52,338 bases of DNA from Paenacidovorax caeni (GCF_001298675.1 NZ_CYIG01000024.1:1-52338); one strand, 5' to 3'. Positions 16,100 through 23,848 are shown, counted from the stretch's first letter. Numbers and translations are program-made. Notes: generated from the letters alone by a model not told the origin.

Positions 16100-17111
16100 G
16101 GCGGTCTCCTTGGGTTGACGGGTTGGAAAAGGGGAGGACGAGCAGTGCGCCCGCCACGATGCCCGCGCAGGCGGGCAGGCTGGCAAAAGCCAGCGTCGAG
16201 AGGCCTGAAAGGCCCTGGCCGATGGAGCAGCCCACGGCCAGCACGCCGCCCAGGCCCATCAAGAGCCCGCCGCCCGCCGAGGCGGCCAGGCGCGCCGGGC
16301 TGTCGAAGCCCTCCCAGCGCGCTGTGCGCGTGAGCAGCGCGGTGGCACAGGCCCCCGTGAGCGTGCCCGCCACGATGGCCGGGCCCAGACTGAATTCGCG
16401 GCCCACGGCCAGTTGCAGGTAGAGCAGCCCCTCGGCCACGGGGCCGATGAAGCTCAGGGACGTGAGCGGCGCGGGCTCGAACGGATCGGCACCCACCTGC
16501 GCCGTGACCCACCAGCCAGCCGCCACCAGTGCGCCGATGGCGGCCGCGCACAGCAGCGCCACGCCGTTGCCTCGCACCTGGCGCAGCGCGTAGGCCAGCA
16601 GCGCCAGCGCGGGTACGGCCGCCGCGCCCAGCGTGGCGGCGCCCACAGGCAGGCCCTGCGCCGCCAGCCACTGCGGCAGCGCTGCGTGTTCGAGCTGCAC
16701 CACGCCCCAGCCTTGCAGCCACTGGCGCACGGGTGCGAGCACCCCCGTCAGCGTGGCCTGCGCGGCCAGGCCCAGGCACAGCAGGGCCACCAGCGCGCGC
16801 AGGTTGCCCCCCGCGAGCAGCACCAGGGCGCGCGCGCCGCACTGGCGCGCCAGCGCCATGCCCGCGCCGAACAGCAGCCCGCCGATGAGCACGCCCGGCA
16901 GCGAAAAGCGCGCACGCACGACCTGCGCTGTGTCCAGGTCGGCCCATCCGGCCCAGGCCAGCGCTTGCGAGGCCAGCAGCGCCACGGCCAGCGCCAGCGC
17001 GAAGGCGCGCAACGCGGGCGCTTCGCGCAGCCCACGCAGCAGGCAGAAGCGCCCGAGCCGCGCGGCCACACCGAAGACGCAGCCCAACAGGAATCCGGCC
17101 CAGAGCAACAC
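16086..17111 (-). CDS. YeeE/YedE family sulfur-compound transporter
   Basis: About 341 residues, highly hydrophobic, with around nine membrane helices and the duplicated YeeE/YedE (TsuA-like) pattern. GCVFGVAARLGRFC lies near the start, a GCGARALVLLAGGNLRAL-like loop in the middle, and VGCSIGQGLSGLSTLAFAS near the end. Known relatives import thiosulfate or other reduced sulfur. I choose the GTG at 17109-17111 (GGTGGAG just upstream). The open frame extends to 17372, but that stretch is a family 2 repeat. The gene lies between two flavocytochrome c genes and before soxYZ, which fits sulfur supply or export in the same pathway. Confidence 0.8.
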   Translation of the reverse strand: MLLWAGFLLGCVFGVAARLGRFCLLRGLREAPALRAFALALAVALLASQALAWAGWADLDTAQVVRARFSLPGVLIGGLLFGAGMALARQCGARALVLLAGGNLRALVALLCLGLAAQATLTGVLAPVRQWLQGWGVVQLEHAALPQWLAAQGLPVGAATLGAAAVPALALLAYALRQVRGNGVALLCAAAIGALVAAGWWVTAQVGADPFEPAPLTSLSFIGPVAEGLLYLQLAVGREFSLGPAIVAGTLTGACATALLTRTARWEGFDSPARLAASAGGGLLMGLGGVLAVGCSIGQGLSGLSTLAFASLPACAGIVAGALLVLPFSNPSTQGDRHATT

Positions 17112-17129
17112 GTCAGTGCTCCACCGCGC

Positions 17130-17282
17130 CGCGCGTTGCACGCGGCCTTTGAAACTGGCACGAGCCAAGCCAGTGGCCACCGTGCAAAGGGGGCCGCCCC
17201 GCCGCACTGGCAGCGTCCCCCTTCCCGCAGCGCGCAGCGATGCGAGAGAAGGAGGAAGGCGCGTAGCGCCACAGGGGGGTGT
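17130..17282. repeat. Family 2 intergenic repeat, long copy
   Basis: On the minus strand this starts with CCCCCCTGTGGCGC, then GCGCCTTCCTCCTTCTCTCG, GCTGCGCGCTGCGG and AGGGGGACG, and continues into GGCTTGGCTCGTGCCAG. The first ~70 bases align with the copy at 50508. It separates the FccB-like gene from the YeeE gene and explains the spurious upstream extension of the YeeE frame. Confidence 0.7.
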
Positions 17283-17286
17283 GCAT

Positions 17287-18546
17287 TTATCTATCCCAGA
17301 TGTCGGCGGAGATGGCCGCGTACCACGCCTCCCCGTAGCGCGCTTCTGCCGCGCGGTAGCCGGCATGGCCATCCAGCGGGCTTACGCCGCCCGAGCCTGT
17401 GGGCTCGATGAGCTTGCCGCCCTCGGCGCGGTACACGCCGGCCACCGAGATGCCGTAGCCCGGCCCGATCAGGCTGTAGCAGGTGTTGGCGTAGGCGGCC
17501 GTGGGCGCGGCCCGCCCCAGCAGGTCCGCCGCGATGGCAGCGGCGACCACCTTGCCCTGCGTGTTGGCTGCGAAGCCTGACTTGGGCATGGGGGCGGCGA
17601 TGGTCGCATCGCCCACTGCATAGATGCCCGCCACCTGGCGCGACTCGAAGCTCTCGGCCTTCACGGGCACCCAGCCGCTGCCATCGGTCACGCCCGCGCG
17701 TTCGGCGATGAAGCCGGCCTTCTGCGGCGGGATCACGTTGAGCACGTCGGCCTGGTGGCGCGTGCCGAAGGCGGTTTCCACCTCCAGCTTTTCAGCGTCC
17801 ACGCGCATCACCTGCCCGTCGTCAGACTGCTTGACCCACTCGATCATGTCGCCGTACAGCGCCTTCCAGCCCTGCTGGAACAGCGCCTGCTTGGAAAAGC
17901 TGTCCTTGGCGTCGAGCAGCAGCACCTTGCTGCGCGGCTTGTGCTGCTGCAGGTAGTGCGCCACCATCGCCGCCCGCTCGTAGGGGCCGGGCGGGCAGCG
18001 GAACGGGTTGTCGGGGATCACCATCACGAAGCGCCCGCCGTCGGGCATGGCTTCGAGCTGGCGGCGCAGCAGCAGCGTCTGCGGGCCGGCCTTCCAGGCG
18101 TGCGGCGCTTTTTCAGCGGCGGCGGCGTCATAGCCCTCCAAGGCATTCCAGCGCATGTCCACGCCGGGCGAGAGCACCAGGCGGTCCCAGCGCAGCGTCT
18201 GGCCGTTCGACAGGCGCAGCGTGCGCGCGGCGGCGTCCACGTCCTCGGCGCGCGCATGAACCACCTCCACCCCTGCAGCGCGCAGGCCGGCGTAGCCGTG
18301 GCCGATGCTGTCCCAGGTGCGCAGACCCGCAAGGTAGAGGTTGGAGAACGGGCAGGTGTAGAAACGCTGGGCAGGCTCAATCAGCGTCACGCGCACGTCT
18401 GGCGCGCGCTGGCGCAGGTAGCGCGCAGCGGTGGCACCGCCAAAGCCGCCGCCCACCACCACCACGTGGGCAGCGCCGGCGCGGGCATGCACGAAGGCGG
18501 GCAGCGCGAGGGCGCTGGCGAGCACGGTGCGTCGGGTACAGGACAT
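17287..18546 (-). CDS. fccB: Flavocytochrome c sulfide dehydrogenase flavoprotein subunit
   Basis: A 419-residue FAD protein of the FccB/SoxF family. It has a twin-arginine signal (MSCTRRTVLASALALPAF) and the Rossmann motif VVVVGGGFGGATAARYL. CPFSNLYLAGLR is followed later by cysteines in FRCPPGPYERA and NTCYSLIGPGYG, the pair that forms the active disulfide. It oxidises sulfide to polysulfide or sulfur in the periplasm. It overlaps the cytochrome c gene by one base (TGATG), which strongly supports a heterodimer with that cytochrome. It is closer to canonical FccB than the second flavoprotein of the operon. Confidence 0.9.
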   Translation of the reverse strand: MSCTRRTVLASALALPAFVHARAGAAHVVVVGGGFGGATAARYLRQRAPDVRVTLIEPAQRFYTCPFSNLYLAGLRTWDSIGHGYAGLRAAGVEVVHARAEDVDAAARTLRLSNGQTLRWDRLVLSPGVDMRWNALEGYDAAAAEKAPHAWKAGPQTLLLRRQLEAMPDGGRFVMVIPDNPFRCPPGPYERAAMVAHYLQQHKPRSKVLLLDAKDSFSKQALFQQGWKALYGDMIEWVKQSDDGQVMRVDAEKLEVETAFGTRHQADVLNVIPPQKAGFIAERAGVTDGSGWVPVKAESFESRQVAGIYAVGDATIAAPMPKSGFAANTQGKVVAAAIAADLLGRAAPTAAYANTCYSLIGPGYGISVAGVYRAEGGKLIEPTGSGGVSPLDGHAGYRAAEARYGEAWYAAISADIWDR

Positions 18547-18863
18547 CAGCGGCCTTCCTTGTCGGCGAACCAGTGGGCGAGCGCCTCGACCTGCGCGTCG
18601 TCATAGCCTTTCATGAGGCGCGTCATCACCGTGGCGTCCGGCGCTTGTCCCGTACGGAAGGCCTGCAGGCGCTGCAGCAGGTAGCCGGCGGTGTGGCCGC
18701 GCAGGCTGGGGATGGCGCCCGCCGAGCGGCCCTCGGGGCCGTGGCAGTTCAGGCAGGTGCCCGCAAGCACCGAGGCGTCCTGCACGCGCAGCTGGGCGCC
18801 GGCCGCCAGCGGTGCGAACAGCAGCGCCAGGGCGAATCGACTCAGGAAGAAGGCGGGGGGCAT
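18546..18863 (-). CDS. Small periplasmic cytochrome c (FccA/SoxE-like)
   Basis: A 105-residue protein with a signal peptide (FALALLFAPLAAGAQ) and one haem-attachment site CLNCH at about residues 37-41. A plausible Met ligand is in VMTRLMKGY. It is a class I monohaem cytochrome, likely the electron acceptor of the adjacent FccB. The ATG at 18861-18863 has GGAG close upstream; the frame opens ten codons earlier without a ribosome site. It is the first gene of the sulfur operon. Confidence 0.88.
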   Translation of the reverse strand: MPPAFFLSRFALALLFAPLAAGAQLRVQDASVLAGTCLNCHGPEGRSAGAIPSLRGHTAGYLLQRLQAFRTGQAPDATVMTRLMKGYDDAQVEALAHWFADKEGR

Positions 18864-18920
18864 AGGGACTCCGGTGCGGGCAACGCGAAACACGCAAACA
18901 CGGCTTGGGCGTTGGAGCGG

Positions 18921-18947
18921 CCTCGGGGGCTGCAGCGCACCCCGAGG
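18921..18947. promoter_or_regulatory. Perfect hairpin upstream of the sulfur operon
   Basis: CCTCGGGG (18921-18928) is perfectly complementary to CCCCGAGG (18940-18947) with an 11-base loop. It lies 58 bases before the cytochrome c start, in the leader or promoter region. There is no T-tract on the operon strand. The rest of the 282-base gap up to 19145 holds only a family 1 repeat that I can recognise. Confidence 0.4.
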
Positions 18948-19093
18948 CGGGGGCGTCCCTCTTAGCCGTCACGCGGCACAAGCGGAGTTGTCTGTGGGGA
19001 GCGATTCTACGGGGCAGGGGCGGGGGGCGCTCGTTGTAGCGCTTTTTGAGGCCGGGGTGTTACGGCGTCTGTGAGTTACTGTGAGTTGGAATG

Positions 19094-19141
19094 AAAAGTG
19101 GCTCTAGCGCTTGCGGGATAAGCGCTGAAAGCTATCAAAAA
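19094..19141. repeat. Family 1 intergenic palindromic repeat, copy 4
   Basis: GGCTCTAGCGCTTG and AAGCGCTGAAAGC flank CGGGAT, followed by TATCAAAAA. It lies four bases after the GNAT stop on the downstream side, in terminator position. Confidence 0.75.
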
Positions 19142-19145
19142 CGTA

Positions 19146-19631
19146 TCAAGCGCGCATATCCAGCGCCAGGAAGCTGGTGCCTGGCACCGGGTTGTGGCTG
19201 ACCGGCGCGGCATCCACGAAGCCCAGCGATGCGTACAGCGCCCGCGCGGCCTGGAATTCGGGCAACACGTCCAGGCACATGCGCGCGTAGCCCGCCTGCC
19301 GGGCCTCTTGCAGCATGCGCTCGACCAGTTGGCGGCCTGCTTGCAGCCCGCGCGCGGCAGGGCGCACGTACACGCGCTTGAGTTCGCAGGTCTGCGCATC
19401 GACGCGGCGCAGCGCCGCACAGCCCACGGCCTGGCCCTCGCGCCAGGCCAGCAACACCTGGCCGTCGGGCGCGGCGTATTTGCCGGGGAGCGCGGCGAAT
19501 TCGGCCTCGTAGTCCTGGAATCCCAGGTCGGCCTGCGGGCTGCGCACGTATTCCTGGAAGATGGCGACGACCGTGTCCAGGTCGTCAGGAAAGCGGGCGG
19601 GGCGAATGGCGATAGCCGGGTTGTCCATCAT
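19146..19631 (-). CDS. GNAT-family N-acetyltransferase
   Basis: A 161-residue single-domain GNAT protein. It has the N-terminal IRPARFPDDLDTVVAIF helix, the beta-4 strand LKRVYVRPAARGLQAGRQLVERML with the acetyl-CoA pyrophosphate loop (R-G-L-Q-A-G), and the C-terminal ARALYASLGF motif. The acceptor substrate cannot be predicted. Two tandem ATGs occur at the start (19629-19631 and 19626-19628). It stands alone between two family 1 repeats. Confidence 0.88.
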   Translation of the reverse strand: MMDNPAIAIRPARFPDDLDTVVAIFQEYVRSPQADLGFQDYEAEFAALPGKYAAPDGQVLLAWREGQAVGCAALRRVDAQTCELKRVYVRPAARGLQAGRQLVERMLQEARQAGYARMCLDVLPEFQAARALYASLGFVDAAPVSHNPVPGTSFLALDMRA

Positions 19632-19644
19632 GGCGAATTTTCAG

Positions 19645-19693
19645 GGTTTTTGGGCTGAAAGCATTACGGGGATTGCGCTGGCAGCTATGGTTT
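19645..19693. repeat. Family 1 intergenic repeat, copy 5 (degenerate)
   Basis: GGGCTGAAAGC and GCGCTGGCAGCTAT flank an AT/G-rich centre. The arms are less complementary than in other copies. It fills the 68-base gap between the SGNH hydrolase stop and the GNAT start. Confidence 0.5.
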
Positions 19694-19699
19694 CAGGAG

Positions 19700-20347
19700 T
19701 TACGCCAGCAGCCCCACCTGGCGCAGCCGCTGCGCCAGTCCTTCGGCGAATTGGCGGTAGCCCTTGGCATTGGCGTGCACCTGGTCGGAGCGCAGGCGGG
19801 TGTCGCCCAGTACCTCGGCCCACCCGCCCTCGTACAGCGGCAGCCGCAACTCGCTGGCCAGCTCGGCGTAGAGCGGGTGGTCGGTGAGCCTGCCGGTGCT
19901 GGCTGCGAGCAGCGAGAACTGTGGCACGGCCACCAGCATTACCTGCGCGCCCGCTGCGGTAGCGGCGCGGCAGATCGCGCGGATGTTGTCCTTGGCGCCT
20001 GCAGCGCTCATCTGGCGCAGGAAGTCGTTGCCGCCAATGCCGACGATGACGAGCGCGGGCCGGTGCTGCTCCAGCAGCGTGGGCAGGCGCGTGAGCGCCT
20101 GGGCGCTGGTGTCGCCAGAGACGCCACCGTTCACGACCTGCCAGCCCGTCAGTTCCTGCAGCACGGCGGGATAGGCGGTGGCGGCATCGGCGCCGACGCC
20201 CGAGGTCAGCGAATCGCCCAGCGCCAGCACGTTGCTGCCCTGGGCAATGGGGCGGCCCTTGGGGGCGCGCTTGCCGCAGGCGGCGAGCAGTGCGGTGGCG
20301 GGCAGCAGGGCCAGCAGGCGGCGGCGGGGCAGGGGACAAGAGGGCAT
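19700..20347 (-). CDS. SGNH/GDSL-family hydrolase, putative lipoprotein (arylesterase/TesA-like)
   Basis: A 215-residue esterase. A signal with lipobox LAAC (Cys24) is followed by the four SGNH blocks: block I ALGDSLTSG (Ser46), block II Gly in NGGVSGDT, block III GIGGNDF, and block V SDQVHANAKGY with the catalytic Asp and His. The family hydrolyses esters, lysophospholipids or acyl-thioesters in the periplasm. Lipid anchoring at the inner or outer membrane is inferred. In many relatives the gene sits opposite an ABC ATPase of the YbbA type; that is not seen here. Confidence 0.9.
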   Translation of the reverse strand: MPSCPLPRRRLLALLPATALLAACGKRAPKGRPIAQGSNVLALGDSLTSGVGADAATAYPAVLQELTGWQVVNGGVSGDTSAQALTRLPTLLEQHRPALVIVGIGGNDFLRQMSAAGAKDNIRAICRAATAAGAQVMLVAVPQFSLLAASTGRLTDHPLYAELASELRLPLYEGGWAEVLGDTRLRSDQVHANAKGYRQFAEGLAQRLRQVGLLA

Positions 20348-20389
20348 GCGTTGTGGTTATGCGGTGAGCGGGACAGGGGGCGACGCGCT

Positions 20390-20424
20390 GCCGCAGTGCA
20401 CGCGCTTTGGCGTTGCACTGCGGC
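20390..20424. terminator. Strong hairpin downstream of the DUF2325 gene
   Basis: GCCGCAGTGCA (20390-20400) and TGCACTGCGGC (20414-20424) form a perfect 11-base stem with a 13-base loop. It lies between the DUF2325 gene and the SGNH gene, both leftward. There is no T-run, so it may be a Rho-assisted end or an mRNA structure rather than a classical terminator. Confidence 0.4.
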
Positions 20425-20573
20425 ACCAGATTCACCGTCCAGGCGCAGCGCGGTTGCCGGGGGCGGGCGCGCCAGACGTTCTGGTGGCCTGCCCAATATA
20501 AGGTAAGGCGCCAATGTAGCCAGGAGGCTCAGGGCGGTGGCGCGGGCGGGCGGTTGGGGCTGCAGGCCATGGC

Positions 20574-21080
20574 TTACGGCATGGTCTTCTCGTCCAGGGG
20601 CGTGCAAGCCTCGGCTTCGTACGGGGCGGCAGGATGGATACGCACGATGCGCAGCGCGCCGGGCTGCTCCACCAGCACGCAGGTCTTGCCCGTGCGCTTG
20701 CAGTGGTCCTCCACGCGCCAGAACGTGCCGTGGCTTGCGCAGCCGGTCTGGCAGATCACCAGGTCAGCGCAGCGCAGGCTGTGTTCGAACCACTCGGCAT
20801 CGGCATGGGCGTCGCCATCGGTGTGTGGCGCCAGTGCCAGCGCGGGCCCGTCGGCGATGGCCGCCAGCAGCCGCTGGCGGTCCTCGCGCTCCCAGGCCAG
20901 CGCGCTGTCGCGCTGGATGCGCTGCGCCCGCAGGCGCATGACCTGCTGCTGCAGCCGGGCGATTTCCTGCGCCTGGGCGTGGGCGTGCTCTGTGCAGCGG
21001 CGCTGCAATGCGCTGTAGCGACGCAACAGCACACCATGCTCCTGCGCCAGGTGATGGAGGTCTTCTTCAAGGTATGGCAT
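20574..21080 (-). CDS. DUF2325 domain-containing protein with coiled-coil N-terminus
   Basis: A 168-residue protein. The first half is a long Gln/Arg/Ala-rich helix likely to form a coiled coil (LHHLAQEHGVLLRRYSALQR onward). The second half has the DUF2325 pattern ADLVICQTGCASHGTFWRV followed by CKRTGKTC, with three cysteines and two histidines that could bind metal. The function of the family is unknown. I choose the ATG at 21078-21080; the frame opens 17 codons earlier. A Fur-like site and a structured spacer lie upstream, which suggests iron control. Cytoplasmic. Confidence 0.75.
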   Translation of the reverse strand: MPYLEEDLHHLAQEHGVLLRRYSALQRRCTEHAHAQAQEIARLQQQVMRLRAQRIQRDSALAWEREDRQRLLAAIADGPALALAPHTDGDAHADAEWFEHSLRCADLVICQTGCASHGTFWRVEDHCKRTGKTCVLVEQPGALRIVRIHPAAPYEAEACTPLDEKTMP

Positions 21081-21202
21081 GACGCAACGGCTCCCTGCCA
21101 GGTGGGCTTGCGAAAAGGGTGGCCCCCGCACCGGCAGGCATGGCCGGCGGCATCGTGAAAAAGTGCGTGGCTGGTGGCGAACCAGTGGCTGGCAAAAAAG
21201 TG

Positions 21203-21282
21203 GTCAATAGGCTGGAGTGAGCACCCTATTGACGACCCCACGATGAGAACCTTGCCGCAACGGTACGCGTTGCAGCGTGGGG
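21203..21282. promoter_or_regulatory. Structured non-coding spacer with nested inverted repeats
   Basis: GTCAATAGG (21203-21211) pairs perfectly with CCTATTGAC (21225-21233). Next, CCCCACG (21236-21242) pairs with CGTGGGG (21276-21282) and encloses a second stem GCAACG/CGTTGC (21257-21262 and 21268-21273). The three perfect stems are packed into 80 bases of a 396-base gap between divergent genes. They could be operators or a structured leader of the leftward DUF2325 transcript. No known riboswitch was recognised. Confidence 0.5.
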
Positions 21283-21290
21283 TGAATCTT

Positions 21291-21313
21291 AATCTCAAAT
21301 GAGAATGATTTTC
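21291..21313. promoter_or_regulatory. Fur-box-like site
   Basis: AATCTCAAATGAGAATGATT contains the inverted half-sites TCTCA/TGAGA followed by GAATGATTTTC. It resembles the hexamer array (NAT[A/T]AT) of Fur boxes in beta- and gammaproteobacteria. It sits in the only AT-rich part of the divergent region between the DUF2325 gene and the zinc-ribbon membrane protein gene, so either could be iron-regulated. Confidence 0.45.
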
Positions 21314-21374
21314 AGTTTCTTCAGAAAATCCCAGGAGAACGCACACAAAATTCCAGATGAATTGGCTTCCATCC

Positions 21375-21406
21375 CTTATGCACAAAGCGCTGGAAGCTAT
21401 CAAAAC
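21375..21406. repeat. Family 1 intergenic repeat, copy 6 (right half only)
   Basis: CTTATGCACAAAGCGCTGG followed by AAGCTATCAAAA matches the right arm of the family; the left arm is missing. It lies upstream of the zinc-ribbon protein start and is the reason that gene's frame appears to open earlier. Confidence 0.6.
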
Positions 21407-21476
21407 AGGAGTCCTGTCTGGCTTGCCTGCGGCGCGGGGCACCCCGGCCTCTACACTCCGTGCCCGGGAGGACAGG

Positions 21477-22268
21477 ATGCAACACCCGACACAACCCGGC
21501 CCTACGCCGCACACCGTGCGCTGGCGCTGCGAGAACTGCGCGCAGCCGCTGGCCGATGCCTATACGGTCTGTGCGCACTGCGAGCCGGAGTTCAGCACAC
21601 CGTGGGGCAACCGTTGGCGCGCGCCCGAGCGTGCACAGCAACCCGCGCTGCACACCTGTGCACAGTGCGGGTTCGGCTTCGACGTGGCATCCGTGCGGCT
21701 CCAGCCCGACCCCGCGCCGTGGTGGCGCATGCAGACGATGGCGCATTGCTGTCCCGCATGCAGGGGCAGACTCGACTGGATTCCCTCTGCACAGGCGCAC
21801 GCTGCGGAAGTCTGGAACAGCTTCAGCGTGTGGGGGCTGGTCAGCATGCAGTGGGGCATGCAGGTGCTGGGGGAAGTGCGCGGGGCCGGACCGCACCGGG
21901 GGTGGTGGCTTGCGCTGCCGTTTGTCCTGGGCATGGTGGCCTTGCTATGGGGTGCTTTGCAGCAGCACAAACCACCGCACCAGGCGCATCCTCCGGCATG
22001 GCGTGCCACGCTGAAACAGGCGCGCCACTGGGCACTGGGGCGTTTTGTGTCCCATGGCAGCGTGGCCACGCCGCGCATGCCCTGGCCCGTGTGGCTCGTG
22101 GCCGCGGCGCTGGGTGGACTGGCGCTGCTCGCGGTGTGGTTGCGGCACAGGGGCGTGCCATCGGAATGGCCGGTGGGCTTGTATGTGTTGGGCAATGCCA
22201 TCGTGTTCGCGGCGCTGGCCCATGCCACGCTGCTGCGGCGCCGGGCGCTGCGTGCCCTGGGCTGGTGA
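21477..22268 (+). CDS. Zinc-ribbon membrane protein of unknown function
   Basis: A 263-residue protein. Two cysteine-rich ribbons come first: CENC...CAHC in residues ~18-35, then CAQC...CCPAC at ~60-95. Three or so membrane helices follow (WWLALPFVLGMVALLWGAL, VWLVAAALGGLALLAVWL, and YVLGNAIVFAALAHATLL). The ribbons probably face the cytoplasm. I recognise no named family. The ATG at 21477 has GGGAGG at 21466-21471; the earlier ATG at 21357 reads through a repeat and is rejected. Its neighbour across a Fur-like site is a DUF2325 gene. Confidence 0.7.
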   Translation: MQHPTQPGPTPHTVRWRCENCAQPLADAYTVCAHCEPEFSTPWGNRWRAPERAQQPALHTCAQCGFGFDVASVRLQPDPAPWWRMQTMAHCCPACRGRLDWIPSAQAHAAEVWNSFSVWGLVSMQWGMQVLGEVRGAGPHRGWWLALPFVLGMVALLWGALQQHKPPHQAHPPAWRATLKQARHWALGRFVSHGSVATPRMPWPVWLVAAALGGLALLAVWLRHRGVPSEWPVGLYVLGNAIVFAALAHATLLRRRALRALGW

Positions 22269-22343
22269 GTGCGCCCCGCGGCGCACGCACCGTGCAATTG
22301 TGTTCAATACAGTACCGCCGTGGCGCGCCAGACTGCGTGGGCC

Positions 22344-22961
22344 ATGACGTCCTTGTTCTCTTTGCTGCTGGCGATGGCCGGCTTTTCCCTCGTGGGTGCC
22401 ATCACCCCCGGGCCCGTCAACGTACTGGCGCTGCGCCACGGCAGCCAGGCGCGCCGGCGCGTGGCCCTGGGGTACGTGCTGGGAGCCAGCGCCAGCTACG
22501 CGGCGGTGGTCTGGTGCATGGGGCAGGGCGCGCAGTGGCTGGTGGACGGCCTGCCTGGCTTGGCGCCGCTAGCGCAGTGGCTGTGCGCTGCTTATCTGCT
22601 GTGGCTGGCGTGGCAGCTGGCGCGCGCGCCGGTGGAGGGCTGTGCGCTCCAGGCGGCGCAGGCGGTGCCGCCGTGGCGCGCCTTCGCCCAAGGGGCCACC
22701 GTGCAGGTTCTCAACCCTAAAGCCTGGCTGGTCGCGCTGTCCGGCGTGGGCCTGTTCGTGTTGCCCCAGGGCGAGGGCAGCGGCGCGGCGCTGGCGTGGT
22801 ACTGCACGGTGTCGCTGGCGGCCTGCCTGCTGGGCGTGGGGTGCTGGGCCGTGGTGGGCCGGGTGCTGGTGCGCTGGCTGGGCACGGGCGCGCGGCAGCG
22901 GTTGTTCCAGCGGGCGCTGGCGCTGCTGCTGGTGGCAAGCGTGCTGGGCATGCTGGCATGA
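22344..22961 (+). CDS. LysE/RhtB-family amino acid exporter
   Basis: A 205-residue membrane protein with about six helices and the family's N-terminal signature GAITPGPVNVLALRHGSQ plus QGATVQVLNPKAWLVALSGV in the middle. Such proteins export amino acids or derivatives such as lysine, threonine or homoserine lactone. I take the ATG at 22344; the frame opens at 22269 but without a ribosome site. Its stop overlaps the start of the following AraC-type regulator (ATGA), which is likely its inducer-sensing regulator. Confidence 0.9.
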   Translation: MTSLFSLLLAMAGFSLVGAITPGPVNVLALRHGSQARRRVALGYVLGASASYAAVVWCMGQGAQWLVDGLPGLAPLAQWLCAAYLLWLAWQLARAPVEGCALQAAQAVPPWRAFAQGATVQVLNPKAWLVALSGVGLFVLPQGEGSGAALAWYCTVSLAACLLGVGCWAVVGRVLVRWLGTGARQRLFQRALALLLVASVLGMLA

Positions 22962-23758
22962 TCGATCGTGCCATGACCGCCACCACCTTCCACCGCCATC
23001 CCGCAGCCCCGTGGGTGGAGCTGCGCGAGAGCCGCGCCGCGCCCCACTGCTACCGCCTGCACATGCATGCGGAGTACTCCATCGGCATCGTTGATGCGGG
23101 GGCGGCAGTGTTCCACCATGCCGGTGGCCCCGAGCGGGTGGAGGCTGGCAGCGTGGTGCTGATTGAGCCCGGCGTCTGGCACGCCTGCAACCCGGAGGAT
23201 GGCGCGCCGTGGGCATACCGCATGCTTTTTGTGCAGGCCGACTGGCTGTGCGCGCAACTGGGGGTGCAGGCACTGCGCTTTCCCGCCCGCGCGCGGCATG
23301 ATGCCGCGGCTGCGCAGACCGTGCACCGGCTGTGCCAGCCGCTGGACGAAGCCGGTGCCACGGCGTTCACCGCGGCGCTGCTGCACTGTGTGCAGCGCTT
23401 CGCCGAGCCTGCACAGCCCACGCAGGCTGCGCCCCAGGCCACAGCGGTAGCCGTGGCCTTGCGCTGCCTGCATGCGCAGCCCGAAGCCGCGCCCAGCGTG
23501 CAGGCGCTGGCCCAGGCCTGTGGCATGAGCGCGCCGCGCTTCATCCGCTGCTTCAAGGCGGCAACGGGTGTGACCCCCGGGGTGTACCGGCTAAACCTGC
23601 GCCTGAACGGCGCGCGCCGCCTGCTGGCCCAGGGAACGGCCTTGGCCGAAGCGGCACATGCCATGGGCTTTGCCGATCAGGCCCACTTGCAGCGCGCTTT
23701 CAAGGCACACCATGCGCTGACGCCGGGGTGCTATGCGCAGTCACGGCCGGGGTGCTGA
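22958..23758 (+). CDS. AraC-family regulator with cupin sensor domain
   Basis: A 266-residue regulator. The N-terminal cupin (AraC_binding) shows YRLHMHAEYSIGIVDAG, GSVVLIEPGVWHACNP and the PWAYRMLFV strand. The C-terminal AraC/XylS HTH pair is VQALAQACGMSAPRFIRCFKAATGVTP and LAEAAHAMGFADQAHLQRAF. It is translationally coupled to the LysE exporter by an ATGA overlap, so it probably controls that exporter in response to an amino acid-like ligand. Confidence 0.9.
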   Translation: MIDRAMTATTFHRHPAAPWVELRESRAAPHCYRLHMHAEYSIGIVDAGAAVFHHAGGPERVEAGSVVLIEPGVWHACNPEDGAPWAYRMLFVQADWLCAQLGVQALRFPARARHDAAAAQTVHRLCQPLDEAGATAFTAALLHCVQRFAEPAQPTQAAPQATAVAVALRCLHAQPEAAPSVQALAQACGMSAPRFIRCFKAATGVTPGVYRLNLRLNGARRLLAQGTALAEAAHAMGFADQAHLQRAFKAHHALTPGCYAQSRPGC

Positions 23759-23766
23759 GTGCTCCT

Positions 23767-23819
23767 GAAAAGAGAGCTATTAGCGCTTTCTGGGTAAGCG
23801 CTAGGGCCGGTTTTTATTG
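23767..23819. repeat. Family 1 intergenic palindromic repeat, copy 7 (convergent junction)
   Basis: GAGCTATTAGCGCTTT and GTAAGCGCTAGGGCC surround CTGG, and GGTTTTTATTG follows. It lies between the convergent AraC regulator and nuclease-like genes. Confidence 0.78.
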
Positions 23820-23848
23820 AAATTTTCTGCTGGACCTGTCAGCCAGCT

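Noticed and set aside
17112-17372. N-terminal extension of the YeeE-like transporter
   Set aside because: The extra stretch is a family 2 intergenic repeat and overlaps the end of the upstream flavoprotein gene; a GTG with a ribosome site at 17111 starts at the first membrane helix.
13941-18863. A complete Sox thiosulfate-oxidation cluster
   Set aside because: SoxX, SoxA, SoxB, SoxC and SoxD are not encoded here; only SoxY, SoxZ and flavocytochrome c-type genes are present.
21357-21476. Forty extra N-terminal codons on the zinc-ribbon membrane protein
   Set aside because: They are translated from half a family 1 repeat, and GGGAGG sits just before the ATG at 21477.
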